Virus record (IMG/VR): IMGVR_UViG_3300035701_000270
Location: 1-25,110 of that record
Origin: a virus
DNA: 25,110 nt
Strand: one strand, 5' to 3'
Within the stretch, counting starts at the first letter, position 1, and each line of letters starts with the position of its first letter. A program made the position numbers and the translations under genes. Below the pieces are notes generated by a model. The model saw only the letters and a program-made list of their open reading frames with translations. It was not told where the DNA came from and did no database searches. Of this stretch, positions 8,044-13,745 are shown one piece after another.

Positions 8044-8132
8044 AAGAAAAAAAAGAAGAACCAACAGAATTAGAAAAGGCCGAATGGGAAAAAGAGGTAA
8101 AAAGGATGGAAGCTAATGACCCTTTTAATTAA
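8040..8132 (+). CDS. Tiny charged protein
   Basis: A 30-residue frame, MKEKKEEPTELEKAEWEKEV and ten more residues, that overlaps the previous TGA as ATGA. It is almost entirely Glu/Lys, probably one helix. Short, so the call rests on the overlap and on the AAGGTCG-hairpin leader. Confidence 0.35.
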   Translation: MKEKKEEPTELEKAEWEKEVKRMEANDPFN

Positions 8133-8165
8133 ATCTATACAAATGAAACCTAAATCTATACAACC

Positions 8166-8207
8166 ACTAAAAAAAAATGATAGAAGATAACAAAATTTAC
8201 TATGGCT
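8166..8207 (+). repeat. Gly-X cassette leader repeat, copy 1
   Basis: 42 bp identical to 8833-8874: an A9 tract, the ATG and the first ten codons (MIEDNKIYYG). Begins the first Gly-X cassette. Confidence 0.9.
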
Positions 8208-8407
8208 CTGGCTATGGCTCTGGCTCTGGCTATGGCTATGGCTCTGGCTCTGGCGATGGCTATGGCTTTGGCTTTGGCTATGGCTATGGCGATGGCTCTG
8301 GCTATGGCTCTGGCTCTGGCTATGGCTATGGCTCTGGCTCTGGCTATGGCGATGGCTTTGGCTCTGGCTTTGGCTATGGCGATGGCTATGGCTTTGGCTA
8401 TGGATAA
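8177..8407 (+). CDS. (Gly-X)n low-complexity protein, copy 1
   Basis: A 76-residue protein: MIEDNKIYY followed by an unbroken Gly-X series in which X is Tyr, Ser, Phe or Asp. Glycine is always GGC except the last codon, and X is always an NNT codon. No Shine-Dalgarno; an A9 tract precedes the ATG. This frame is preferred over the other open frames because start, MIEDNKIYY leader and stop are conserved exactly with copy 2 (8844-9068). Such Gly/Tyr/Ser/Phe repeats behave as flexible, sticky, possibly phase-separating or adhesive segments in known proteins; a virion or cell-surface role is only an inference. Confidence 0.65.
   Translation: MIEDNKIYYGSGYGSGSGYGYGSGSGDGYGFGFGYGYGDGSGYGSGSGYGYGSGSGYGDGFGSGFGYGDGYGFGYG
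8204..8404 (+). repeat. GGCNNT hexamer tandem array, copy 1
   Basis: About 33 hexamers of form GGC + NNT, where NNT is TAT, TCT, TTT or GAT. The other two plus frames and two minus frames stay open only because of this periodicity. Confidence 0.95.
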
Positions 8408-8433
8408 CAACTAATAAAATCTCTAACCAATAA
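8378..8433 (+). repeat. Gly-X cassette trailer repeat, copy 1
   Basis: 56 bp identical to 9039-9094, covering the last codons, stop and 3' flank. Identity ends inside the AAAGGTCG box of this copy; copy 2 continues AAGATATG and has no box. Confidence 0.9.
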
Positions 8434-8439
8434 AGGTCG
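8432..8439 (+). promoter_or_regulatory. AAAGGTCG box
   Basis: Followed by GATAATAATAAATAAAC; 29 nt before the ATG of the DUF6948-like gene, which lacks a Shine-Dalgarno site. Confidence 0.55.
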
Positions 8440-8468
8440 GATAATAATAAATAAACAATAAAAATTTT

Positions 8469-8837
8469 ATGAAAGATTCACCAAAAATAATAAAAATAGA
8501 CAATGAGGAGTATATTAAAAAAGATGATTTTACACCAGCAAAAAAAGTAAATGGGTTGGATTATGTAGTAGTCCGCACTTATTCTGCTGGAGTATTCGCT
8601 GGCTATCTTAAAAGCCGTGACGGTAAAGAGGTTAAACTTTTAAATGCCCGAAGAATATGGCAATGGTATGGTGCGGCTTCCTTGTCCCAATTAGCAATGG
8701 AAGGGACAAAAGAACCAGGTAATTGTAAGTTCGCTATGCCCGTCAACGAAATTGACTTAACCGAGGTAATAGAAATAATTTATGCTTCCGAAGAAGCACG
8801 AGGAAATATAGAAAGTGTGCCTATTTGGAAGAACTAA
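8469..8837 (+). CDS. DUF6948-like conserved phage protein
   Basis: A 122-residue protein with the pattern YVVVRTYSAGVFAGYL, then EVKLLNARRIWQWYGAASLSQL, then a C-terminal LTEVIEIIYAS. This matches conserved phage proteins I remember as DUF6948 (RTYSAGV...NARRIW). The fold appears to be a small beta-rich domain; function is unknown. No Shine-Dalgarno; an AAAGGTCG box lies 29 nt upstream. It is sandwiched between the two copies of the Gly-X cassette, and its stop codon is part of the second cassette's leader repeat. Confidence 0.65.
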   Translation: MKDSPKIIKIDNEEYIKKDDFTPAKKVNGLDYVVVRTYSAGVFAGYLKSRDGKEVKLLNARRIWQWYGAASLSQLAMEGTKEPGNCKFAMPVNEIDLTEVIEIIYASEEARGNIESVPIWKN

Positions 8838-8874
8838 AAAAAAATGATAGAAGATAACAAAATTTACTATGGCT
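8833..8874 (+). repeat. Gly-X cassette leader repeat, copy 2
   Basis: Identical to 8166-8207. It includes the stop codon of the DUF6948-like gene, so the duplication boundary falls exactly at the end of that gene. Confidence 0.9.
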
Positions 8875-9068
8875 ATGGCGATGGCTCTGGCGATGGCTAT
8901 GGCTTTGGCTATGGCGATGGCTATGGCTTTGGCTATGGCTATGGCTCTGGCTATGGCTATGGCTATGGCGATGGCTCTGGCTTTGGCTCTAGCTATGGCT
9001 ATGGCGATGGCTCTGGCAATGGCTCTGGCTATGGCTCTGGCGATGGCTATGGCTTTGGCTATGGATAA
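8844..9068 (+). CDS. (Gly-X)n low-complexity protein, copy 2
   Basis: A 74-residue paralogue of the 8177-8407 product: same MIEDNKIYY leader and same ending, one hexamer shorter, with a different order of X residues (Tyr, Asp, Ser, Phe and one Asn). One glycine codon is changed to AGC, giving a Ser-Ser pair. The repeat orders of the two copies cannot be aligned throughout, while the flanks are identical, so the array changes much faster than the flanks. It lies directly upstream of the M23 peptidase. Confidence 0.65.
   Translation: MIEDNKIYYGYGDGSGDGYGFGYGDGYGFGYGYGSGYGYGYGDGSGFGSSYGYGDGSGNGSGYGSGDGYGFGYG
8871..9065 (+). repeat. GGCNNT hexamer tandem array, copy 2
   Basis: About 32 GGCNNT hexamers with NNT being TAT, TCT, TTT, GAT or AAT. 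Same architecture as copy 1 with a different order. Confidence 0.95.
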
Positions 9069-9094
9069 CAACTAATAAAATCTCTAACCAATAA
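9039..9094 (+). repeat. Gly-X cassette trailer repeat, copy 2
   Basis: 56 bp identical to 8378-8433. Its end forms the leader of the M23 peptidase gene, without an AAAGGTCG box. Confidence 0.9.
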
Positions 9095-9097
9095 GAT

Positions 9098-9658
9098 ATG
9101 AAATTTACAAAACCATATAAATCAGCAAATAAAAACCAAATATCCTGTCCTTTCGGGGCAATAGATTTAGCCCATAAAGTGGGACATACGGGAACAGATT
9201 TTTATTCTTCTTACGGGACTTTTTTAGTAGCCCCAGAAGATGTTTTAATAGAGAATATTGTTGACGGCAAAACCATTACCACCACCTATGACGAACTGCG
9301 GAAGGGCTACGGGATTTGTATGATTTCACAGGAAAGTTCGGGCGTTATGCATTTATTCTGGCACTGCCTGCCAGTATTTCCAGTAAAAATCGGGCAGATA
9401 GTAAGACGGGGGGAAATTGTGGCACAGATGGGTAATTCAGGATTAGTCTATTCTGGCGGTGCATTTGTTCCATTAGAAGAAAGGACTAAAACAAAAAAGG
9501 GAACACATCTGCACTGGGAAGTATTCAAGGTTAATTCAAAGGGTACAAGGGATTATTTTGATTGCGTGCCTTGGATAGATTGGAACTTGCCAGTTAATTA
9601 CAATATTATCACGGCAATTAGGAATATACTTTTAACAATGAAGAATATATTTAAATAA
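9098..9658 (+). CDS. M23-family metallopeptidase (endolysin-type)
   Basis: A 186-residue protein. It has the M23 (LytM/lysostaphin-like) zinc site: H30-x3-D34 in GHTGTDFYS, and H137-x-H139 in GTHLHWEVF, with the usual VRRGEIVAQMGNSG turn at ~102-115. It should cleave peptide cross-bridges or stem peptides in peptidoglycan. There is no signal peptide, so export would need a holin or virion delivery. The C-terminal ~25 residues (NYNIITAIRNILLTMKNIFK) form a basic amphipathic helix that might bind membrane. It begins the lysis cluster that also holds a holin-like gene and a lysozyme-like gene. Confidence 0.85.
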   Translation: MKFTKPYKSANKNQISCPFGAIDLAHKVGHTGTDFYSSYGTFLVAPEDVLIENIVDGKTITTTYDELRKGYGICMISQESSGVMHLFWHCLPVFPVKIGQIVRRGEIVAQMGNSGLVYSGGAFVPLEERTKTKKGTHLHWEVFKVNSKGTRDYFDCVPWIDWNLPVNYNIITAIRNILLTMKNIFK

Positions 9659-9662
9659 AAAT

Positions 9663-9833
9663 ATGACAAAAACACAGTGCGATAAATGTAAAAAAGAAAC
9701 AGATAATTATATCCGATATGAAGGGGCGGAATTATGCAAAGATTGTGAAAAAGAATTTCGGGATAGATTAAGCAAGATTAGAATCGAAACAGACAAGAAA
9801 GAAAAAGAACTTCAAAAAGAGTTCGGATTATAA
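9663..9833 (+). CDS. Small zinc-ribbon protein
   Basis: A 56-residue protein: C6-x2-C9 in CDKCKK and C25-x2-C28 in LCKDCEK form a treble-clef or ribbon-type zinc knuckle. A Lys/Glu-rich helix follows, ending FGL. It begins 4 nt after the M23 stop. Likely a small DNA- or protein-binding factor; not assigned to a family. Confidence 0.6.
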   Translation: MTKTQCDKCKKETDNYIRYEGAELCKDCEKEFRDRLSKIRIETDKKEKELQKEFGL

Positions 9834-9849
9834 CATTGCTATCCGACTA

Positions 9850-9989
9850 TCCTGTGGAACTTCCACTCGGCGAAACAGGGCAACTACGGATTAGCTGACA
9901 GGCGATTATCCTAACCTGCCAAAAAGTCCCATTGTAGGGCACAGAGTGGCAGGGGAGGAACAAACGGCAGGATAAGTCGTCCTCCCCTG
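9850..9989. other. Structured non-coding stretch in the lysis region
   Basis: No gene fits 9834-10081. Pairings seen: CCACTC (9863-9868) with GAGTGG (9944-9949) as a closing stem; CAGG/CCTG (9899-9902 with 9915-9918); CCC/GGG around 9928-9939; and CAGGGGAGGA (9950-9959) with TCCTCCCCTG (9980-9989), a perfect 10-bp stem. A local GTGGA/TCCAC hairpin (9854-9866) competes with the closing stem. This suggests a folded RNA, perhaps a leader element or small RNA. No known class recognised. Confidence 0.45.
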
Positions 9990-10007
9990 ACTATGGAAAT
10001 AATGATT

Positions 10008-10015
10008 AAAGGTCG
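10008..10015 (+). promoter_or_regulatory. AAAGGTCG box
   Basis: 66 nt before the holin-like ATG at 10082; an 11-bp hairpin (10033-10071) intervenes, leaving 27 unpaired nt. Confidence 0.5.
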
Positions 10016-10032
10016 CAGTAAATAACGATAAC

Positions 10033-10071
10033 TTGAACTGAAGTACCCATTAAGCGATACCTTCAGTTCAA
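10033..10071 (+). other. 11-bp hairpin in leader
   Basis: TTGAACTGAAG (10033-10043) pairs perfectly with CTTCAGTTCAA (10061-10071); 17-nt loop. It lies between the AAAGGTCG box and the start of the holin-like gene. Confidence 0.8.
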
Positions 10072-10081
10072 AGAGCGATAA

Positions 10082-10252
10082 ATGACAAAATTAACTTTTC
10101 TAACATCAACTCGTTTCTGGGCATTGGTAGCCATAGCTTTAGTTAAGTTATTAGAATCTGAGGCTGTATTAACCCCCGAAGTTTCTAATTCATTGGTAGT
10201 AATCCTTGGTGGCTTCACTGTCATAAGAACAGTTGATAAATTCGTAAAGTAA
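10082..10252 (+). CDS. Putative holin (small membrane protein)
   Basis: A 56-residue protein starting MTKLTFLTSTRFWALVAIALVK, with a first hydrophobic helix at ~11-24, a short polar stretch (ESEAVLTPEVSN) and a second helix at ~37-49, then a Lys-containing end (VDKFVK). Two helices, small size and location between the M23 peptidase and the lysozyme-like enzyme fit a class II-like holin. An AAAGGTCG box and hairpin form its leader. Family not confirmed. Confidence 0.6.
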   Translation: MTKLTFLTSTRFWALVAIALVKLLESEAVLTPEVSNSLVVILGGFTVIRTVDKFVK

Positions 10253-10254
10253 AA

Positions 10255-10667
10255 ATGGGAAAAGAATAGGCTACGCGGTTATACTCCCAGTTATTTTCCT
10301 TGTGCTCTTACTGGGTAATTCCCTGACCGCCAAAGCCCCACAACCTTCAGTTAGCGTGAATTATAATGAGTTATTCCTGAAAGCTGAATATGTACCACCT
10401 ATTGGCGATTTTATGGAGCTGGCTGAAGGCAAATACCCTGAATATGCGAAACTACTCTATTGTATGTGTAAATATGAAAGCAACTTTAATCCTTATGCGA
10501 CAGGAGACCACGGCTTAGCGATTGGTTGGTTTCAGATACACATAGTTGCGCATTATATGTCATATAATTGTGCAACAGACTTGGAATGTTCTATGGCATA
10601 TACTGTAAAGCAGATTAAATCGGGAAATGGTCACTTATGGAGCACATATTATAAATGTTTAAATTAA
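10255..10667 (+). CDS. Lysozyme-like / lytic transglycosylase, start requires -1 shift
   Basis: The C-terminal ~95 residues contain C-K-Y-E-S-N-F-N-P-Y-A and G-W-F-Q-I-H, the catalytic Glu region and the GxxQI motif of the SLT/lysozyme-like fold, with several Cys that may pair outside the cytoplasm. A textbook signal peptide (GKRIGYAVILPVIFLVLLLG, then TAKA) precedes it in the same frame but has no in-frame ATG. ATG 10255 reads M-G-K-E-stop. A -1 shift at GGGAAAA (10257-10263) would join M-G-K to the signal peptide. Otherwise the first usable start is GTG 10302, which truncates the signal peptide. A missing G in the assembly would also explain it. Confidence 0.7.
10257..10263 (+). promoter_or_regulatory. 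Candidate -1 frameshift heptamer GGGAAAA
   Basis: In the frame of ATG 10255 the heptamer reads G GGA AAA, the canonical X XXY YYZ arrangement, similar to GGGAAAG in lambda G-GT. A zero-frame TAG follows two codons later at 10267-10269. The -1 frame continues as the signal peptide and enzyme. Confidence 0.4.
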
Positions 10668-10671
10668 TATT

Positions 10672-10782
10672 ATGCCAAAAACAGCAACTCCGGTCTTAGA
10701 TCCGGAGGAAAAAACAGAAGAGGAGGAAGATGAGGAGGAGGATGAGAGTGAGGGTTTCGATCCCTCTCCTGACGATTGGTAG
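10672..10782 (+). CDS. Tiny acidic protein
   Basis: A 36-residue frame, MPKTATPVLDPEEKTEEEED and 16 more residues, ending in PDDW. It is extremely acidic from residue 11 on. It begins 4 nt after the lysozyme-like stop and is the last plus-strand gene before the convergent terminator. Acidic phage mini-proteins can be DNA mimics or inhibitors; here that is only a possibility. Confidence 0.45.
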   Translation: MPKTATPVLDPEEKTEEEEDEEEDESEGFDPSPDDW

Positions 10783-10965
10783 TCTTTTTCTGGGCTATAC
10801 CTGACCCCTAGGGAACTATATTTTTTACGGGTAGTCTTCTTATAAAAGACCCGGAACATTCTTTTTAGGCTCTATTGCCACAAATTTCCCTATACGGTTA
10901 TGGGTAATCTGGATAACACAAAACCCCCGTTTTATCGAGGGTTTTTGTGTTTGGGAAAGCAGGTT
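10783..10965. other. Convergent intergenic region
   Basis: No gene seen. It holds a weak hairpin (GTCTT..AAGAC near 10835-10851) and the bidirectional terminator at 10916-10953, between plus-strand lysis genes and the minus-strand operon. Confidence 0.6.
10916..10953. terminator. Bidirectional intrinsic terminator
   Basis: ACACAAAACCC (10916-10926) pairs with GGGTTTTTGTGT (10939-10950), one bulged base. It is T-rich on the 3' side of both strands. It sits between the ends of converging operons, as expected for a shared terminator. Confidence 0.75.
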
Positions 10966-11298
10966 TTATAACTGCATTATCTCTATCTTAATATTATTCT
11001 CCTTGCCTAATACTTTCTGCGCCTGCAATAAATAAACCCTTCTGTCATCATAGATATACCCTTTCTTGGTAATAATATCCAGTATCGGCTTGATGAAGTT
11101 GTCTAAGTCGCAGTTATTCGGCTTCTGCAGGGCAAAGGTTAGATTGACAGCAACCTGTCCGTCTATTCTCTTTTTCTTGGGCAGGCGCAGGAGCATCTCC
11201 TGCTCAAATACCTTATACGCTCCGGTCTTGAAACGGCGACCCTGCCAAATTTGATTTACGGATAAGGGTTTAATATCTACTTTTACATTTATATTCAT
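10966..11298 (-). CDS. RusA-family Holliday junction resolvase
   Basis: A 110-residue protein. The start KPLSVNQIWQGRRFKT is the typical N-terminal strand and loop. The acidic catalytic set is D64-x-D66-N-F-I-K70 with D74, and D84-D85 in IYDDRRV, matching RusA endonucleases (DxDN..K..D and DD). Length is close to the family norm of about 120. It should resolve branched DNA during phage replication or packaging as a dimer. It is the last gene of the minus-strand operon, next to the shared terminator. Confidence 0.85.
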   Translation of the reverse strand: MNINVKVDIKPLSVNQIWQGRRFKTGAYKVFEQEMLLRLPKKKRIDGQVAVNLTFALQKPNNCDLDNFIKPILDIITKKGYIYDDRRVYLLQAQKVLGKENNIKIEIMQL

Positions 11299-11315
11299 AC
11301 GCTTTACAATTTACT

Positions 11316-11525
11316 TTACAATTCTTTCTTATCACTTGCTGATTCCTTTTCTTTCTTCTCGGTTATTATAATCAGCTTTCCTTCTTCCGTGTTAATCGAT
11401 TCAAAGTTATATCTCTCCTGATTCCAGATATTGTTATTGGCACGGAAAGGCATTATAACCTCAAATTTCTCCCTCTTGAAGACATTTTCCATATCTTCTG
11501 GTCTTGTATGGTTATTGTTATTCAT
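11316..11525 (-). CDS. Small hydrophilic protein
   Basis: A 69-residue protein starting MNNNNHTRPEDMENVFKREK and ending in a Lys/Glu-rich tail (EKKEKESASDKKEL). The ATG overlaps the nuclease stop as ATGA. The middle (FEVIMPFRANNNIWNQERYNFE) looks beta-rich. No family recognised. Conservation of the overlap supports it as a real gene. Confidence 0.6.
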   Translation of the reverse strand: MNNNNHTRPEDMENVFKREKFEVIMPFRANNNIWNQERYNFESINTEEGKLIIITEKKEKESASDKKEL

Positions 11526-12052
11526 AATTTCTTAAGTTCCCGATGGAACTTCCTTAATTCTCTTTGAATTATTTCCCATAACATAGGGCAGGGTCTGTAT
11601 TCATAGAACAAGGGATTATTCCATTCTTTTACATACCCCACATACACGGGTTTATTAAATAGACGATGCTGGGCTTCCAGTTGCGGTCTGTGCCATTCCT
11701 TAATACTACCCGGCAATATCATAGGTGCTTTCAGTTCCAATATGCGATCTTCTAAGGAGAAATCAGCTATGGCTACAAGAACGAAATCGTCTATCTTAAG
11801 CTCTTTCTTCTCCTGATATTCATACTTAATTTCGTTGTAATCAAGAATTTTCTTAAGAGTGTCCTCCTTTTCAATGCCTCTCTGGATATGAGAACAAGAT
11901 AGCAGGTTTTTCTTTGCGTCCTTAAGGAAATTCTCGGGGAGTAATTCTCCCGTCATTATTGCCCATAAATCAGAGACCCAATAACGCCCTACTTCTCTTT
12001 TATGCGCACTTTCCCGATTTACATATTTTTTTAGCAGTTCCTTGAGGTTCAT
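11522..12052 (-). CDS. PD-(D/E)XK nuclease (Cas4/RecB-like)
   Basis: A 176-residue protein. The core pattern is an early G-I-E-K-E-D (residues 59-64), then A-I-A-D97-F-S-L, E106-L-K108-A-P, and W-H-R-P-Q-L-E-A-Q128, matching motifs of RecB/Cas4-type PD-(D/E)XK exonucleases (D..ExK followed by a Q-containing helix). No four-Cys iron-sulfur set was seen, unlike true Cas4. A DNA end-processing role in phage recombination or replication is likely, next to RusA. The first 53 nt overlap the end of the upstream gene. Confidence 0.75.
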   Translation of the reverse strand: MNLKELLKKYVNRESAHKREVGRYWVSDLWAIMTGELLPENFLKDAKKNLLSCSHIQRGIEKEDTLKKILDYNEIKYEYQEKKELKIDDFVLVAIADFSLEDRILELKAPMILPGSIKEWHRPQLEAQHRLFNKPVYVGYVKEWNNPLFYEYRPCPMLWEIIQRELRKFHRELKKL

Positions 12053-12194
12053 TTTCTTTTTTTCCCTTAATATGGTCTATCAGCTCTTTTACGCTATCCA
12101 GACTTAACTCATTTTCTTGTTTGAAGCGTATGCTCAATATTTCACACTCTATTTCGTTTAATATGCAATATATCTTTAGTTTATATGTTATCAT
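12000..12194 (-). CDS. Small protein, MITYKLKIYC start
   Basis: I place the start at 12194 (64 residues) because the longer form from 12224 would overlap the upstream gene further. The chosen ATG overlaps it by only 14 nt. Residues 1-25 look like a strand and helix (TYKLKIYCILNEIECEILSIRF), followed by a helix and a basic tail with two Cys (KKICKSGKCA). Function unknown. Confidence 0.5.
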   Translation of the reverse strand: MITYKLKIYCILNEIECEILSIRFKQENELSLDSVKELIDHIKGKKENEPQGTAKKICKSGKCA

Positions 12195-12423
12195 CTTTAT
12201 TGTCGTTTTTATTTCCCTTCGCATTGGGGAAATTAAACTCGGTTGCCTGTTCTTCTACTTCCGGTGGAGCATAACTAAAGGCGTAGTCTATTGCTTTTTT
12301 GCATACCTTCAACACCTCTTCTATGATCGGGTCTTTCTCAGCTCCGCACTTTATAATATAACTATTAACGCACTTGCAGAATAATTCTCTTTTCTCCTTA
12401 AGATTCCAATTTTGATCTTTCAT
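12181..12423 (-). CDS. Small helical protein with Cys residues
   Basis: An 80-residue protein, MKDQNWNLKEKRELFCKCVN onward, with an N-terminal helix carrying C-x-C, a second helix (IIEEVLKVCKKAIDYAFSYA) and an Asn/Lys/Asp-rich tail. It overlaps genes on both sides by short distances. No recognised domain. Confidence 0.55.
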   Translation of the reverse strand: MKDQNWNLKEKRELFCKCVNSYIIKCGAEKDPIIEEVLKVCKKAIDYAFSYAPPEVEEQATEFNFPNAKGNKNDNKDDNI

Positions 12424-12580
12424 TTGTTTTTATTTTATTTTTTTTAATATCTTCTTCCCACTCCCTACAATCTCTACATCTCCACGAGGGCTTATTTTCT
12501 TTGCTATAATTCCAAGTCCTCATTTCTTTTATCCAATAATGCTTATGGGGTGGTTGTGGTTTAGGTTTATTCCAGAACAT
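12398..12580 (-). CDS. Small zinc-knuckle-like protein
   Basis: A 60-residue protein starting MFWNKPKPQPPHKHYWIKEM. H12/H14 and C36-x2-C39 (WRCRDCREW) could ligate one zinc ion. It is basic and Trp-rich. The ATG is 39 nt past an AAAGGTCG box that lies inside the end of the upstream gene. It overlaps the next gene by 26 nt. Function unknown. Confidence 0.55.
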   Translation of the reverse strand: MFWNKPKPQPPHKHYWIKEMRTWNYSKENKPSWRCRDCREWEEDIKKNKIKTNERSKLES

Positions 12581-12581
12581 A

Positions 12582-13151
12582 TTAGAATTTCTTTTCTATT
12601 TCTTCAGCTTTGTTTATTTCGACCTTTGGAATTCTATGCCTCGATTGGCAGACCTTGCATATTGCCCAGAATTCTATGATATGGGTGCACTCCTGCAGGT
12701 CTGACAGAGGCATATCTCTGACTCTTAACATCTTTTTAAACTCTGAATCAGAAGGAGCGGAACGCGCCATACCTACCAGCTCATCCACCTTCTTCCTGTC
12801 TTTTACATCACCCCCTTTTAATAGTGGAACTGCAAGGGCTAAGCGCGAGTAGTGTATGTCCTCTAATTCTGAAGTCTTGTATTTGTAGTATTGGATAAAT
12901 ATATGGTAGAGGTCGATATAACGCTCTGCTGTTCTCCGAGATCCGTAGAACTCCCTTGCCCACAATTCCCAAGTATAAGTGCCATCCGTATCTTTATAAT
13001 AATAGAGTTTCCTATCTTTAATCTGTCCTAATAGAGAGCCAATTCGCCAATGGTTCTTAATCTCTTCGCGGTGATATGAGCGTAATCGCTCTTCTAAGTC
13101 GTGCAATTCCTCCGCTTTACGCTGTAATTTCTGCTGTTGTAGGTCTGCCAT
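12582..13151 (-). CDS. Putative DNA-binding protein with C-terminal Cys/His cluster
   Basis: I choose ATG 13151 (189 residues, MADLQQQKLQRKAEELHDLE) over the longer open frame because GGAGG lies 9 nt upstream and the extra N-terminus would overlap the preceding gene. The order is a coiled-coil N-terminus, then a helical region with HWRIGSLLGQI and GSRRTAERYIDLYHIF that resembles the helix-turn-helix style of phage DUF3102/ParB-like proteins, and near the C-terminus C-x-H (ECTH) and C-x2-C-x3-H (CKVCQSRH), a possible zinc finger. The last codons contain an AAAGGTCG box that appears to serve the next gene. Confidence 0.55.
   Translation of the reverse strand: MADLQQQKLQRKAEELHDLEERLRSYHREEIKNHWRIGSLLGQIKDRKLYYYKDTDGTYTWELWAREFYGSRRTAERYIDLYHIFIQYYKYKTSELEDIHYSRLALAVPLLKGGDVKDRKKVDELVGMARSAPSDSEFKKMLRVRDMPLSDLQECTHIIEFWAICKVCQSRHRIPKVEINKAEEIEKKF
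12620..12627 (-). promoter_or_regulatory. AAAGGTCG box inside coding sequence
   Basis: Minus-strand AAAGGTCGAAATAAACAAAG, encoding Lys-Val-Glu near the end of its host gene, 39 nt before the ATG at 12580. Confidence 0.45.
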
Positions 13152-13497
13152 ATGTTTTATCCTCCATATTATGGGCATTAACGCCCCTTTGCTTATAATA
13201 CCTTTTGACATTGTCTCCCATAGCACACTTCGGACAGGGTTTCCATCCTTCTGTAAAATGGTTGACTCCCGTGTCCTCACACTCATTGCACTTATATCCT
13301 TGGTGTTCTGTAATATAATCTTCCCTCCAGTTTCCCACATCCGCCACTTTTACAAGCAAGGTAGCTCCGGTTGCAATACCAGCCAAGGTTTTCTTCCGCC
13401 ATATAGGAATATAACCTAACTGGAATCTATACCATTCCTCCCACTCTCTTTTGGTGACATTGATCACAATAAACCTTATTTTAACTGGGTTCTCCAT
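13117..13497 (-). CDS. Zinc-ribbon protein
   Basis: A 126-residue protein starting MENPVKIRFIVINVTKREWE. Residues ~72-94 hold C-N-E-C-E-D-T-G...C-P-K-C, a two-knuckle zinc ribbon of the DnaJ or rubredoxin style. The N-terminal ~60 residues look like mixed beta/alpha. Overlaps of 17 nt and 35 nt with its neighbours show a packed operon. Function unknown; nucleic acid or protein binding is plausible. Confidence 0.6.
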   Translation of the reverse strand: MENPVKIRFIVINVTKREWEEWYRFQLGYIPIWRKKTLAGIATGATLLVKVADVGNWREDYITEHQGYKCNECEDTGVNHFTEGWKPCPKCAMGDNVKRYYKQRGVNAHNMEDKTYGRPTTAEITA

Positions 13498-13711
13498 ATT
13501 TTCCCTTGAATAAGTTATTTAATTCTACGAGTATAGAAGCCATTTCACCTTGAGGGAAAGCGTGCATTATTGCTTCTGCGATAAGTTCATATGGCATAGC
13601 CGGTTTCTCTCTTAGGGCTCTTAGATAGCCCACTATACCGACATATTGTGCATTTCTCTTTCTCATAAGAGTTTCCCTCTCCTGTAAATACCCTCTTTGT
13701 AATCTTGGCAT
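13481..13711 (-). CDS. Small basic helical protein
   Basis: A 76-residue frame from ATG 13711 (MPRLQRGYLQERETLMRKRN). An in-frame ATG at residue 16 follows a purine-rich AGGAGAGGG and is an alternative start. The rest is helical (YVGIVGYLRALREK, YELIAEAIMHAF, MASILVELNNLF). It is first in its sub-operon, after the structured intergenic region. No family recognised. Confidence 0.55.
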   Translation of the reverse strand: MPRLQRGYLQERETLMRKRNAQYVGIVGYLRALREKPAMPYELIAEAIMHAFPQGEMASILVELNNLFKGKYGEPS

Positions 13712-13745
13712 ATATGTATTATAATTATATATTTTATTTGTATAT

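Noticed and set aside
8177-9068. Diversity-generating retroelement variable regions
   Set aside because: NNT codons are suggestive, but no reverse transcriptase, template repeat or IMH-like element is seen in the window. Kept only as a hypothesis in the findings.
8156-9075. Open frames encoding Met-Ala-Leu or Ala-Ile-Arg repeats over the hexamer arrays
   Set aside because: They stay open only because of the 6-bp period. Their ends are set by the repeat, and the Gly-X frame alone has a conserved non-repeat leader and stop.
11522-12052. Cas4 call for the PD-(D/E)XK nuclease
   Set aside because: The D..ExK core fits, but the iron-sulfur Cys set of Cas4 is absent and there is no CRISPR context.
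12582-13340. Longer 252-residue version of the 12582-13151 gene
   Set aside because: The extra 63 residues overlap the zinc-ribbon gene in another frame, and a GGAGG site precedes the internal ATG at 13151.
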